The position numbers were made by a program, and so were the translations under genes. This document shows positions 10,301-20,040 of a stretch of DNA of 33,346 nt, piece by piece. The notes beneath the pieces were generated by a model. The model worked only from the letters and a program-made list of their open reading frames with translations, made no database searches and was not told the DNA's origin. The DNA is from Vitrella brassicaformis. Lineage: Eukaryota > Sar > Vitrellaceae. The stretch covers positions 5,810 to 39,155 of the forward strand of contig CDMY01000630.1 in assembly GCA_001179505.1 (NCBI GenBank), read 5' to 3'. Position 1 is the first letter of the stretch. Each line of letters starts with the position of its first letter.

Positions 10301-10486
10301 CGAATGCGGCGAGTCGAGGCAAAGTCGGTGGTCACAGGGCCACGCGCCTGCCTGCACGTTACGAACACACACAACGAAATGGAGTCCATGCAGCCATGCA
10401 TCTGAACCCATACTCACCGCTCTATCTTTCAGCAGCAGAGATGCGTCAGTCAGGATAGCCGAGATCTCGCAGAGAAGAGAAGTCAT
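7387..10486 (-). CDS. Crinkler/RHS-type P-loop NTPase fused to a PD-(D/E)XK-like nuclease
   Basis: Model: exons 10486-10418, 10347-10021, 9936-9854, 9770-9662, 9583-9370 and 9272-7387; introns 70, 84, 83, 78 and 97 bp, all GT-AG with matching phase; 895 residues. A TAG that would interrupt exons 4/5 lies inside the 9661-9584 intron. Residues 1-267 are unrecognised, with hydrophobic runs (LTCVLWVLLTSVMHIMTLG; MYVIIFSAYALVFL). From about 268: a lead-in RVVELTRDHLYRP...FIGRRFVDTAYDLLLPEY, then a Walker-A-like loop FTRFSRGGKTRTL (Lys about 338, first Gly of the consensus replaced by Arg). Walker B is AVLLIDELNNF (Asp-Glu about 440-441), followed by a sensor-like YFAFSSHVNRP. Near the C-terminus YDLFIF...VWGYQCKRG places Asp 765, Gln 783 and Lys 785 in the D-(x)n-QxK pattern of restriction-endonuclease folds. 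Known: Crinkler and trypanosome RHS proteins combine such NTPase and nuclease domains. The family name is inference; the NTPase and nuclease motifs are visible. Confidence 0.75.
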
Positions 10487-10526
10487 GGCGCGCTGCACCA
10501 AAAAACCGATGATCAGTTTCACGAAC

Positions 10527-11366
10527 AATACAACCGGGCCTGACGTTTTTGGCTGCGTGCTCGTGATGTTGCGTCTCGTAGATCGCGTCCCTGCCTTCTC
10601 AGCTTTGCTTTTTCGCCCTATGACTGCTGTACAACACTGCCAAGGGCCTGGCTGTCGGTTCCCTCACACCTGAATCGCCTATTTGCCTTCCTGGTATGCA
10701 TGCGTGTGGAACACGGAAAGGGAACGAGGGCACGGAAATGGACATATGTGTGTGTTCGTGTGTGGGTCTATGCGTCGTCGATGTGCTGTTGTCGTGGTGT
10801 GGTGTGGCAGGTTGTTTTTCGCACTCTTCTGTCGCGCCGCTGTTCCGTTTGGGTGCGCTGTACAACACTATGTGGTTCGCAAGCGTACACACTGACTGGA
10901 TGGCTAGCTTGTCAGTGACCATTGTGTTGGTGGTGTTCTGTTGATGTGGTGACTATGGCAGGTTGTTTTCCGCACCCTCTGTCGTGTCGCTTTTCGTTCG
11001 GGTGCACTTTTGCTATCACTCCCTGGTGCGCACCAAGACAGACAGAAAGACAGACACACCGACCACATACACCACACTGTCTGTGTGGCTGCCTGGCTGT
11101 GCATGCAATGTCCTCAGACGTGTTGTTTGCTTTTGCCGGTCGTCTGCGAGTTTGGCAGCGGCAGTTCCCTGCCTTGTCAACGCTCACAGCGCCCATTGGT
11201 TGAGCTCGCTGCATGACCGGCACTGCATAGAAGACCTTCACGTCTGACATCTATTCATTCAATCACTCTCGAGTCCCCGCGCTTGAGTCGACCTGTGTTG
11301 ATCTAGACCATCCCCACCGAATGGTCTAAGCAGAGCACAAGACAACCAACTACAGCCTCATCAGAA
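10527..11366. repeat. About 840-bp dispersed/direct repeat, copy 1
   Basis: Starts AATACAACCGGGCCTGACG and ends CTACAGCCTCATCAGAA. It matches 15730-16560 along its whole length with scattered substitutions and small indels, and matches 14748-14990 up to the assembly gap. Inside, a segment with 'ggcaggttgttttt.cgca' and 'gttcgggtgc' occurs twice about 160 bp apart (near 10805 and 10970), an internal duplication shared by both full copies. It has no TG...CA ends and I see no clear target-site duplication, so it is not a standard LTR. It begins 41 bp upstream of the ATG of the minus-strand NTPase-nuclease gene. Confidence 0.85.
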
Positions 11367-12404
11367 GTCCACATCCTGGACGTCCGGAGCAATTCGTCAC
11401 TTACCGAGTGTGACGTTCGCTCTCTGGCCAACGTGACGGGAGCCTCCATCGTTCTCTGCGTCCTTGCCGAGGAACAGTTCCAGGACCTCACCATTCCGCT
11501 CTTGCTTCGCGAGCATGAGACAGTTCACCTGGAAGGCGGACGTGTGCAGCGGCCCAGGACAGCCCTGGAGCCCTTCCCTCCCCCGCCACCGGTTCTCTTC
11601 ATTTTCTACGCTGGCAACCACTTCATGTCCCTGCTGCCGTTGGATGCGAGTGATCCTGCAGCGGGTGCGGAGGCCGCAGGCGACTGGTATCGATGTGGTG
11701 AGTGGCCGTGCGCCTGTGTGGAAACTGCGAGAGATGGTGGCCATGCTGCGGGCCCGTCGGTTGCCCTCGGGAATCCATCGGAGGCACGTCCCCCCGCTGC
11801 CATCGATGGACCGACCCGCCTTGTGCCGCCCCCCTCTCACCCGGAGGGCGTCACCAACCGAGGTACCTCACCCCGCTCGGACCTCCGACGCCAGCGTCGT
11901 ACCGGACGACAACGGCAACGCCGCACTCGCAGGCGTTTGCAAGAGGGAGCAGTCACTTCGATACGTAAGGACTTGGAGGATGAAGTGGAGTCCAGCGGCC
12001 CGGAACATCGACACGACCAGGACACCTACATGGAATTGGTCAGTAGCGATGCAGCCCCGCCCATAGGAAACGACCAAGAAGTCGACGGGACAAACGAACT
12101 GGGAGACACGGTGGATGGACGTGGTTGGATGGATATTGCGGAGGATCGCGATTTGACAGTGGGCGTGGGAGGGGCAAGTGCCAGCCGGCAACTCACCCCG
12201 GATGAGCTGATATCTCGCGAGGGCCGCGGACCCTCGGGTGCGGATCCACTTTCGGCGGCGGGGCCCAATAGCAACGATCGCCCCACACTTCCCCCTGATC
12301 GGCTCGGCGCTTTGGGTGACATGACGTCGCGCGAGGGCTATGACCCGGACAACCGTGGCCCGCCCAAGGGCCTTCGAGACTTGGACGACATCCTTGATGC
12401 TTGA
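11367..12404 (+). pseudogene. OTU-like protease C-terminal fragment with a long charged tail, transposon-associated
   Basis: Seen: a plus frame open from inside the repeat end (about 11339) through 12404. Early residues read SLANVTGASIVLCVLAEEQF, then LLLREHETVHLEGGRV, then a Pro-rich loop and PPVLFIFYAGNHFMSLLPLD. Known: a strand of the form 'vi.lyy.gNHY.Sl.P' with its His closes OTU cysteine-protease domains; OTU proteases are common passengers of eukaryotic transposons. The catalytic Asp-Gly-x-x-Cys part expected about 100 residues upstream is missing, because the 840-bp repeat lies there. After the domain come about 230 Arg/Asp/Gly-rich disordered residues (RRQRRTGRQRQRRTRRRLQ; ...RDLDDILDA). 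The stop codon at 12402-12404 is directly followed by the minisatellite. Inferred: a 5'-truncated element ORF. It could instead be a later exon of a gene whose other exons lie in the repeat. Confidence 0.5.
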
Positions 12405-14747
12405 CATTCATCATATACACGCACTCCAAGTCCACACATGCCTGCGCACCCCTGCGCACAGAGACATTCATGATATACACGCACTCCAAGTCCACACGTG
12501 CATGCGCAGGGGTGCGCACGCAGACATTCATCATATACACGCACTCCAAGTCAACGCATCGTCGTGCACAGAGACATTCATGACATACACGCACTCCAAG
12601 TCCACACGTGCATACGCAGGGGCGCGCACAGAGGCATTCATGACATACACGCACTCCAAGTCCAGACGTGCATGCGCCGGAGTGCGCACAGAGACATTCA
12701 TGATATACACGCACTCCAAGTTTACACGTGCCTGCGCAGGGGTGCGCACAGAGGCATTCATCATATACACGCAGGTGTGCGCACAGAGACTTTCATGACA
12801 TACACACACTCCAAGTCCACACGTGCATGCACAGGTGTGCGCACAGTGACATTCCCCATATACACGGACTCCAAGTCCACAGACGTGCATGCACAGGTGC
12901 GCACAGGCACAGAGACATTCATGATATACACGCACTCCAAGTCCACGCGTGCATGCGCAGGGGTGCGCACAGAGACATTCATGATATACACGCAGGTGTG
13001 CGCACACAGACATTCATGATATACACGCACTCCAAGGCCACGCGTGCATGCGCAGGGGTGCGCACAGAGACATTCATGATATACACGCAGGTGTGCGCAC
13101 AGAGACATTCATGATATACACGCACTCCAAGTCCACGCGTGCATGCGCAGGGGTGCGCACAGAGACATTCATGATATACACGCAGGTGTGCGCACACAGA
13201 CATTCATGATATACACGCACTCCAAGTCCACACGTGCCTGCGCAGGGGTGCGCACAGAGACATTCATGATATACACGCAGGTGTGCGCACAGAGAGGCAT
13301 TCATGACATACACGCAGTCCAAGTCCACACGTGCATGCGCAGGTGTGCGCACACAGACATTCATCACATACACACACTCCAAGTCCACACGTGCATGCGC
13401 GGGAGTGCGCACAGAGACATTTATCATATACACGCACTCCAAGTCCACACGCAAGTCCACACGTGCATGCGCAGGTGTGCGCACAGAGACATTCATCATA
13501 TACACGCACTCCAAGTCCACACGTAAATGCGCATGTTCATGCGCAGGTGTGCGCACACAGACGTACATCATATACACACACTCCAAGTCCACACGTGCAT
13601 GCGGACGTGCATGCGCAGGTGTGCGCACACAGACATTCATGACATACACGCACTCCAAGTCCACACGTGCCATGCACTTCAAGTCCACACGTGCATGCGC
13701 AGGAGTGCGCAGACAGACATTCATCATGTACACACACACTCCAAGCCCAAACGTGCATGCGCAGGTGTGCGCACACAGACGTTCATGCGCACACAGACGT
13801 TCATCATATACACACACTCCAAGTCCACACGTGCATGCGCAGGTGTGCGCACAGAGACATTTATCATATACACGCACTCCAAGTCCACAAGTGCATGCGC
13901 AGGTTTGCGCAGCTGTGCGCACACAGACATTCATGACATACACGCACTCCCAGTCCACACGTGCCATGCACTTCAAGTCCACACGTGCATGCGGACATGC
14001 ATGCACAGGTGTGCGCACACAGACATTCATCATATACACACACTCCAAGTCGACACGTGCATGCGCAGGTGTGCCCACACAGACATTCATCATATACACA
14101 CCAAGTCGACACGTGCATGCGCAGGTGTGCGCACACAGACATTCAGTACGTGCACACACTCCAAGTCGACACGTGCACGCGCAGGTGTGCGCACACAGAC
14201 ATTCATTATATACACACACTCCAAGTCGACACGTGCACGCGCAGGTGTGCGCACAGAGACATTCATCATATACACACACTCCAAGTCGACATGTAGGTAC
14301 GCAAGGCTGCGCGCACTCCAAGTCGACACGTGCATGCGCAGAGGTGCGCACAGAGACACTCATAAGATACACACACTCCAAGTCGACACGTGCATGCGCA
14401 CACCTACACACTCCCAGTCGACGCGTGCATGCGCAGGTGTGCGCACAGAGACATTCATCATATACACACACTCCAAGTCCACGCGTGCATGGACATTCAT
14501 GATATACACGCACTCCAAGTCGACGCGTGCATGCTGCATGCGCAGGTGTGCGCACAGAGACATTCATCATATACACACACTCCAAGTCGACGAGGTGTGC
14601 GCATACAGACATTCGTCATATACACGCACTCCAAGTCGACACGTGAATGCGCAGGGGTGCGCACAGAGACATTCATGATATACACACACTCTAAGTCGAC
14701 ACGTGCATGCGCAAGGGTGCCCGTACACACGTTCATTATATCCACAG
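12405..14747. repeat. 60-bp minisatellite array (about forty units)
   Basis: The unit is cattcatcatatacacgcac, tccaagtccacacgtgcatg, cgcaggtgtgcgcacagaga (60 bp in total). Because 60 is a multiple of three and the unit is free of stops in several frames, it creates long false ORFs on both strands. The unit holds palindromes CACGTG, GCATGC and GTGCGCAC. Short units of about 35 bp lacking the 'cactccaagtccacacgtgcatg' half are mixed in. From 12923 a 95-bp long-plus-short pair is repeated (starts at 12923, 13018, 13113, 13208). Up to about 14040 units carry 'aagtccacac'; from 14048 onwards most carry 'aagtcgacac'. Confidence 0.9.
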
Positions 14748-14990
14748 AATACAACCGGGCCTGACGTTTTGGCTGCGTGCTCGTGATCTTGCGTCTCGTG
14801 GATCGCGTCTTGCCTTCTCAGTTAGCTTTTTCGGCCCATTGCTGCTGTACAACACTGCCAAGGGCCTGGCTGTCGTCTCCCTCACACCTGAATCGCCCAC
14901 CTGCCTTCCTGGTATGCATGCGTGTGGAATACTGAAAGGGAACGAGGGCACGGAAATGGACGCATATGTGTGTGTTCGTGTGTGGGTCTG
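14748..14990. repeat. Copy 2 of the 840-bp repeat, cut by the assembly gap
   Basis: From AATACAACCGGG to the first N this is the same as 15730-15972, with no difference seen by eye. It is also nearly the same as the first part of copy 1. The identity to copy 3, much closer than either is to copy 1, suggests a very recent duplication or an unmerged contig end. Confidence 0.85.
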
Positions 14991-15290
14991 NNNNNNNNNN
15001 NNNNNNNNNNNNNNNNNNNNNNNNNNNNNNNNNNNNNNNNNNNNNNNNNNNNNNNNNNNNNNNNNNNNNNNNNNNNNNNNNNNNNNNNNNNNNNNNNNNN
15101 NNNNNNNNNNNNNNNNNNNNNNNNNNNNNNNNNNNNNNNNNNNNNNNNNNNNNNNNNNNNNNNNNNNNNNNNNNNNNNNNNNNNNNNNNNNNNNNNNNNN
15201 NNNNNNNNNNNNNNNNNNNNNNNNNNNNNNNNNNNNNNNNNNNNNNNNNNNNNNNNNNNNNNNNNNNNNNNNNNNNNNNNNNNNNNNNNN
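14991..15290. other. Assembly gap (300 N)
   Basis: Exactly 300 undetermined bases, likely a fixed-size or estimated scaffold gap. Repeat sequence lies on both sides. Confidence 0.99.
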
Positions 15291-15729
15291 ATCATATACA
15301 CGCACTCCAAGTCCACACGTGCATGCGCAGGTGTGCGCACAGAGACATTCATCATATACACACGCTCCAAGTCCACACCTGCATGCGCACACCTACACAC
15401 TCCCAGTCGACGCGTGCATGCGCAGGTGTGCGCACAGAGACATTCATCATATACACACACTCCAAGTCCACGCGTGCATGGACATTCATGATATACACGC
15501 ACTCCAAGTCGACGCGTGCATGCGCAGGTGTGCGCACAGAGACATTCATCATATACACACACTCCAAGTCGACGAGGTGTGCGCATACAGACATTCGTCA
15601 TATACACGCACTCCAAGTCGACACGTGAATGCGCAGGGGTGCGCACAGAGACATTCATGATATACACACACTCTAAGTCGACACGTGCATGCGCAAGGGT
15701 GCCCGTACACACGTTCATTATATCCACAG
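15291..15729. repeat. 60-bp minisatellite array, right of the gap
   Basis: Same unit as 12405-14747, opening mid-unit at the gap. From about 15379 to 15729 it matches 14390-14747 unit for unit, including the odd 'cacctacacactcccagtcgac' variant and the truncated 'gcatggacattcatg' unit. The one difference noted is a 7-bp extra gctgcat-type duplication at about 14531 on the left side. Confidence 0.9.
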
Positions 15730-16560
15730 AATACAACCGGGCCTGACGTTTTGGCTGCGTGCTCGTGATCTTGCGTCTCGTGGATCGCGTCTTGCCTTCT
15801 CAGTTAGCTTTTTCGGCCCATTGCTGCTGTACAACACTGCCAAGGGCCTGGCTGTCGTCTCCCTCACACCTGAATCGCCCACCTGCCTTCCTGGTATGCA
15901 TGCGTGTGGAATACTGAAAGGGAACGAGGGCACGGAAATGGACGCATATGTGTGTGTTCGTGTGTGGGTCTGTGCGTCGTCGGTGTGCTGTTGTCGTGGT
16001 GTCGTGTGGCAGGTTGTTTTTCGCACTCTGCTGTCGCTCCGCTGTTCCGTTTGAGTGCACTGCACAACACTATCTGGTTCGCAAGAGTATACACTGACTG
16101 GATGGCTGACATGTCAGCGACCATTGTGTTGGTGGTGTTCTGTTGGTGTCGTGACTATGGCAGGTTGTTTTTTCGCACCCTCTGTCGTGTCGCTTTTCGT
16201 TCGGGTGCACTTTTGCCACCACTCTCTGGTGCGTATCAAGACAGACAGAAAAGGCAGACAGACGCACCAACCACACAGTGGCTGCCTGGCTGTGCATGCA
16301 ATGTCCTCAGGCGTGTTGTTTTGCTTTTGCCGGTTGTCTGTAAGTTTGGCAGCGGCAGTTCCCTGCCTTGTCAACGCTCACAGCGCCCATTGGTTGAGCT
16401 CGCTGCATGACCGGCACTGCATAGAGGACTTTCACGACTGACGTTCATTCGTTCAATCACTCTCGGGTCCCCGCGCTTGAGTCGACCTGTGTTGATCTAG
16501 ACCATCACCACCGAATGGTTTAAGCAGAGCACAAGACAACCAACTACAGCCTCATCAGAA
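15730..16560. repeat. About 830-bp repeat, copy 3
   Basis: Full-length partner of 10527-11366 with the same ends (AATACAACCGGG ... CTACAGCCTCATCAGAA). It differs at scattered positions, for example a shorter T run after TGACG and an extra T in 'ggttgtttttt'. It lies in the same orientation and ends about 400 bp before the TLDc gene. Confidence 0.85.
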
Positions 16561-16967
16561 ACAGCTCGAAACGAACCATGAAGGCCGCGCGGACAGTTGG
16601 TGACGATGGAGATCTATCATTCGTCATTTGCAAGAATTCACAAGCACCGAACGTCGGGAACCCCGCAACTTGAGATGCGGTGAGTGAGTGAGGCGAGCAA
16701 AGCATTGGGCGGGGAGAAGCAAGGCAGCGCTGAATCGTTCATGGTCTGCTTGCTCTGTGTGTTTGTCGTGCAGGCCATTAGCTCTGCGCACAGGTGAGAA
16801 ACAATGGCATCTGTGACAGCCTCAGACGACTGATCCATGTACGGTGTGTGTGTGTGCAGTGCATTGATTACCTCCAAACACGTGCAGAGGATGACAACAC
16901 CGACTTCGTGACGTGCCCCTACAGATACGAGTAAGACACACAAGACGACTCATGAAAGGGCGGCCGC
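16561..16967. other. Spacer upstream of the TLDc gene
   Basis: No convincing exon. It should contain the promoter and 5' leader of the TLDc gene, but no TATA-like or other motif stands out. A minus frame at 16638-16943 has no supporting splice sites. Confidence 0.4.
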
Positions 16968-18014
16968 ATGTCTCTCACTCCATGCGTCAGCGTGACAACG
17001 CCAGCCGATGTGTATGCGCCCAAGAACTATCCTCAGGCGGCCACACTTGAGCGCCATGAGCAGCAAAGTATACACAGACACAGACACACACACACACCCC
17101 AACACACGAGCAGCCTTCGGCCTTTGGGATCGTTTCTTCGTGCAGAGCGTCACCGGATGGCTGCTTTGCTTAAGTGCGTCACCGATGCCAACTCGCTGGC
17201 TCTGATGGAGGTCGCGATGGTCATCGAGATGTGTCAGTTGGAGGCTGAGGTGGACATGGATGCCGGCCTGTCATCGATACGCTGACAGCTGCACACACTC
17301 ATGACGGTGAGCACAGGCGATGGGAGAGGCCATGTGATGACATCAATCCGTTTGCTGTGCAGTCACCGATTGAGGGCAGTATAGTGAACAGAGGCCAGGG
17401 AGTGTTTCTCACCAGGTGGATGGGAGGCAACAAGAAGTCGCTGCGGTCCCTTTACCGGTGAGAATGCACAATGCCAATTGGGGCAGCATGATAAACTCAT
17501 CACTCTTACTCTTCTGTATCTGTGGTGGTCATTCAGGGCCTCGCATGATGGGCCGTCGCATGCCAAGTTGCTTCGGTGTGTCGGCGACGCGAATGGCCTC
17601 GTCTTTGTGGTCAAGAAGGGCGAGCGTCTGTTCGGCGCCTTCATCAGTGCCGGAATCCAGCTGCCCGACGACCCGACAGGCGAGAACGAGTACCGGTGCG
17701 ATGTGTGGCATTTCTCACTGGCGGGCCACTTCGCGCAACCGACCAAATTTGGGGGTGTCCGGCAGCCAGTGGGGGTGGCCGGGCGGGAGGGGCTGACAGC
17801 GGAAGGGCTGGAGAAGCTGTGGAACTGCCCATGGCTGTATTTGGGATGTGAGGGTGGCGCTGCTGCTGATGATATGCGCAGCTGCTATCAGTTCATATAC
17901 AGCGGTTGTGTGCCTGAGGGCTATGTGGGGCCGTGGAGTGAGTATGGCAATGCTGCGTTTGGGGGCAGGGCGACATTCATGGCTGACGACGTGGAAGTGC
18001 TAACTGTGGTGTGA
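16968..18014 (+). CDS. TLDc-domain protein
   Basis: Model: exons 16968-17067, 17146-17249, 17363-17457 and 17537-18014; introns 78, 113 and 79 bp, GT-AG, phases 1, 0 and 2 closing exactly; 258 residues with the stop at 18012-18014. The N-terminus (SVTTPADVYAPKNYPQAATL, then HRMAALLKCVTDANSLALME) is helical. Residues from about 70 read SPIEGSIVNRGQGVFLTRWM, then KKSLRSLYRASHDGPSHAKL, LLRCVGDANGLVFVVKKGER, LFGAFISAG. The end has CDVWHFSLAG, WNCPWLYLG, CYQFIYSGCVPEGYVGP, FGGRATFMADDVEVLTV. Known: 'LYRASRDG', 'FGAF.S', 'S..F.F.L' and the final 'FGG...F..ddiEV..' are the marks of the TLDc fold, tied in other eukaryotes to oxidative-stress response and V-ATPase regulation. Most relatives carry extra N-terminal domains; this is a short form. 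The E2/E3 donor (GAG|gtggac) is the least certain join. Confidence 0.85.
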
Positions 18015-18142
18015 GAGTGAGGGAGAGGTGAGATGTGTGTTGCTTTTGTCCAGTGTGCTGTGTGAGGCCTACCTTCATTCTGGGCCTCCGTATTCGTTTT
18101 GTGCGTGGGGTGATTGGTGCCATGTGGTGTCCGCATACACAG

Positions 18143-18236
18143 CAGATAGATGAGGTGGTGGTCACTGCTGCCAGCCAGGCGGCCACTCTTTCTGACGAGA
18201 CGGACGGACGCATGAAGGACCATGTCGTTTTTGACG
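18143..18236 (+). other. Orphan exon-like segment downstream of the TLDc gene
   Basis: Between an acceptor (cgcatacacag|CAG) and a good donor (GACG|gtgagt) the frame reads QIDEVVVTAASQAATLSDET and DGRMKDHVVFDG. The composition looks coding and the splice signals are good, but I could not link it to any neighbouring exon. It may be a relic or an alternative exon of a TLDc-type gene with an N-terminal helical region. Confidence 0.3.
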
Positions 18237-18239
18237 GTG

Positions 18240-19883
18240 AGTGCTTTGGTGTCAATGGAGCGTCGTGCGTGTGTGTGACGATTGAACGATACACTCTTTC
18301 TGCATGTCCCCTAGTCCCTCGATGCATCAATCAATCAACACTCAATCAACCTCACCGATCCATCCATCCATCCATCAACCGCATGGAATGGTTTTGCCCT
18401 TCCTGCCTTTCTCTACATGAGACAGCCATGTGATGAAGTGGGAGAAAGGGAAAGAAATCCACACATTGCAGGCAGCCAAAAGGGAACCCACTGGCACATC
18501 CATTACAGGCGCGAGCACTCGCTGCACACGTCCGCTACATATGCATCGATCAATCTGAATGGCCTGTAGGCATGTGTCTGTGCTCGTATGTATATGCGTC
18601 TGCGATTATCGATCGTACTGTCATGTATCATCAAAGCAGTCGTCTCGCTTCGTCCACCACAGGAGGAAGCATCACCATTCTTCATGTCTGCGCGTCACCA
18701 CATATCACCACACACACAACGAACACGTCACATGACAAAGAAGTGATTGGTTCTGTCTGCCGGGCAGCTGTGTGATCATCCTGTCGCATCGCTGTGTGTC
18801 GCTACTGAGATGAAAAATGCTGCCAACAGCGAGGAAGGACTACAAAACACTAGTGACAGCCAGCAAGTACTAATAGAAACACCATGGCACCACATTCAGC
18901 CATTGCTATCGAAAAACAGCACAAGTAGCAAACCGGACACGAGAGCCTCACTGTGACGCTCAGCAGCACGTGTGCATGCAGAGAAAAAAGCCACGGCATT
19001 TGAGCCACCTGCATGCAGGGAAGACAGAATCGGACGACAAACGCTCGGCAGCAGCATCCATGTATGTATGTATGTTTGTTTGTCACAGATACACGCAAAC
19101 ACGTGCACACCGAACGAAAGAAAAAGGCTCGCTCTAGCACTTGTGTGCACGTATGTGTATGAAGTACACACGTGTGGCATCGTGCCCGTCTGATTGAACT
19201 CGACTCATGCAGAGAAAGAAGCAGGCCACACGCCGACAGAGAAAGAGAGAGAGAGGGGGAAACGCAATAAGACTTGAACACGATCTCTCACGCACACACA
19301 AGAGAGACACATGCATGCATGGCAGATGAGGGGGAATCACGCTAAAAGTGCGGTGGATTAGCACTGTGAATGAGTGATTTCACATACACACGCGTGTGAG
19401 CGTCGGTGCGCGGTATGCAGCACAGTGTCTGCCTGTTTTCTTGCCTCTATTTATGTCCTTTGTTCATGTGAATGCGTATTATCAACTGCCCCTTGGGCGT
19501 GGGTGTGTGTTTGTGATGCTTTATGCTTCATGAGTGCAGCATTCACACACACACACACACAGGTGTATGGGCAATCCGCACGTCAACCAGGTCTTCATGC
19601 AGATTGTGACGGTTACGCACACATGCAGCATTGAGTCAGCAAGCACTGCACACATGCATACGTGAATCGGATGACAACAACACAACACCGTGACAAACAA
19701 CACAATTGTCGAAGTGGCCGTGTGGTCGTGACACACACACACATCCCCCCCACGCCACTCTCAACCAGTCATATAGGCAGTCATAGATGAGCCCCTGCAT
19801 ACGACTGCATAAGGTCGTTGCACATTGCAGCGATTCAGCGATTCTCAGCGATACATACTCTCACTGAGATGCACACGTTTCTG
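18240..19883. other. Intergenic, simple-sequence rich
   Basis: Contains (CATC)n at about 18360, (TATG/TTTG)n at about 19060, GA-rich DNA at about 19240-19260 and (CA)n at 19543-19562. Open frames on both strands are short and of CA/TG-repeat composition. No gene was found. Confidence 0.5.
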
Positions 19884-19904
19884 CAACCACAGCCTCATCA
19901 GAAG
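19884..19904 (+). repeat. 21-bp motif shared with the ends of the 840-bp repeats
   Basis: CAACCACAGCCTCATCAGAAG here matches CAACTACAGCCTCATCAGAAG at 11347-11367 (20 of 21 bases). Its first 20 bases match 16541-16560 with the same single difference. At 11.35 kb the motif is the boundary between repeat and OTU-like ORF; here it lies about 140 bp upstream of the gag-like pseudogene. Confidence 0.6.
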
Positions 19905-20040
19905 CTGCACTCAGCTAATGCCGCTTCGGTGTCGGGGTCGAAGTCAACGTGGCGAAGACGAGGCAAGATAAGAAGGAGAAGAAGACAAGGAGAGGAGAAA
20001 GGAGACGATGCATTAGAGAGAGATCAGCGATAGTGGTCTA

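Noticed and set aside
12340-15660. Very long His/Thr/Cys-rich ORFs on both strands (up to 512 codons at 13074-14612 on the minus strand)
   Set aside because: They are a product of a 60-bp repeat whose length is divisible by three and which has no stop in several frames; some also run through the N gap.
12405-15729. Possible CRISPR array
   Set aside because: The units are near-identical head-to-tail repeats without unique spacers, in a eukaryotic genome.
10527-16560. Standard LTR retrotransposon
   Set aside because: The direct repeats lack TG...CA ends. No primer-binding site, polypurine tract, gag, protease, integrase or reverse transcriptase was seen between them, and no target-site duplication was found.
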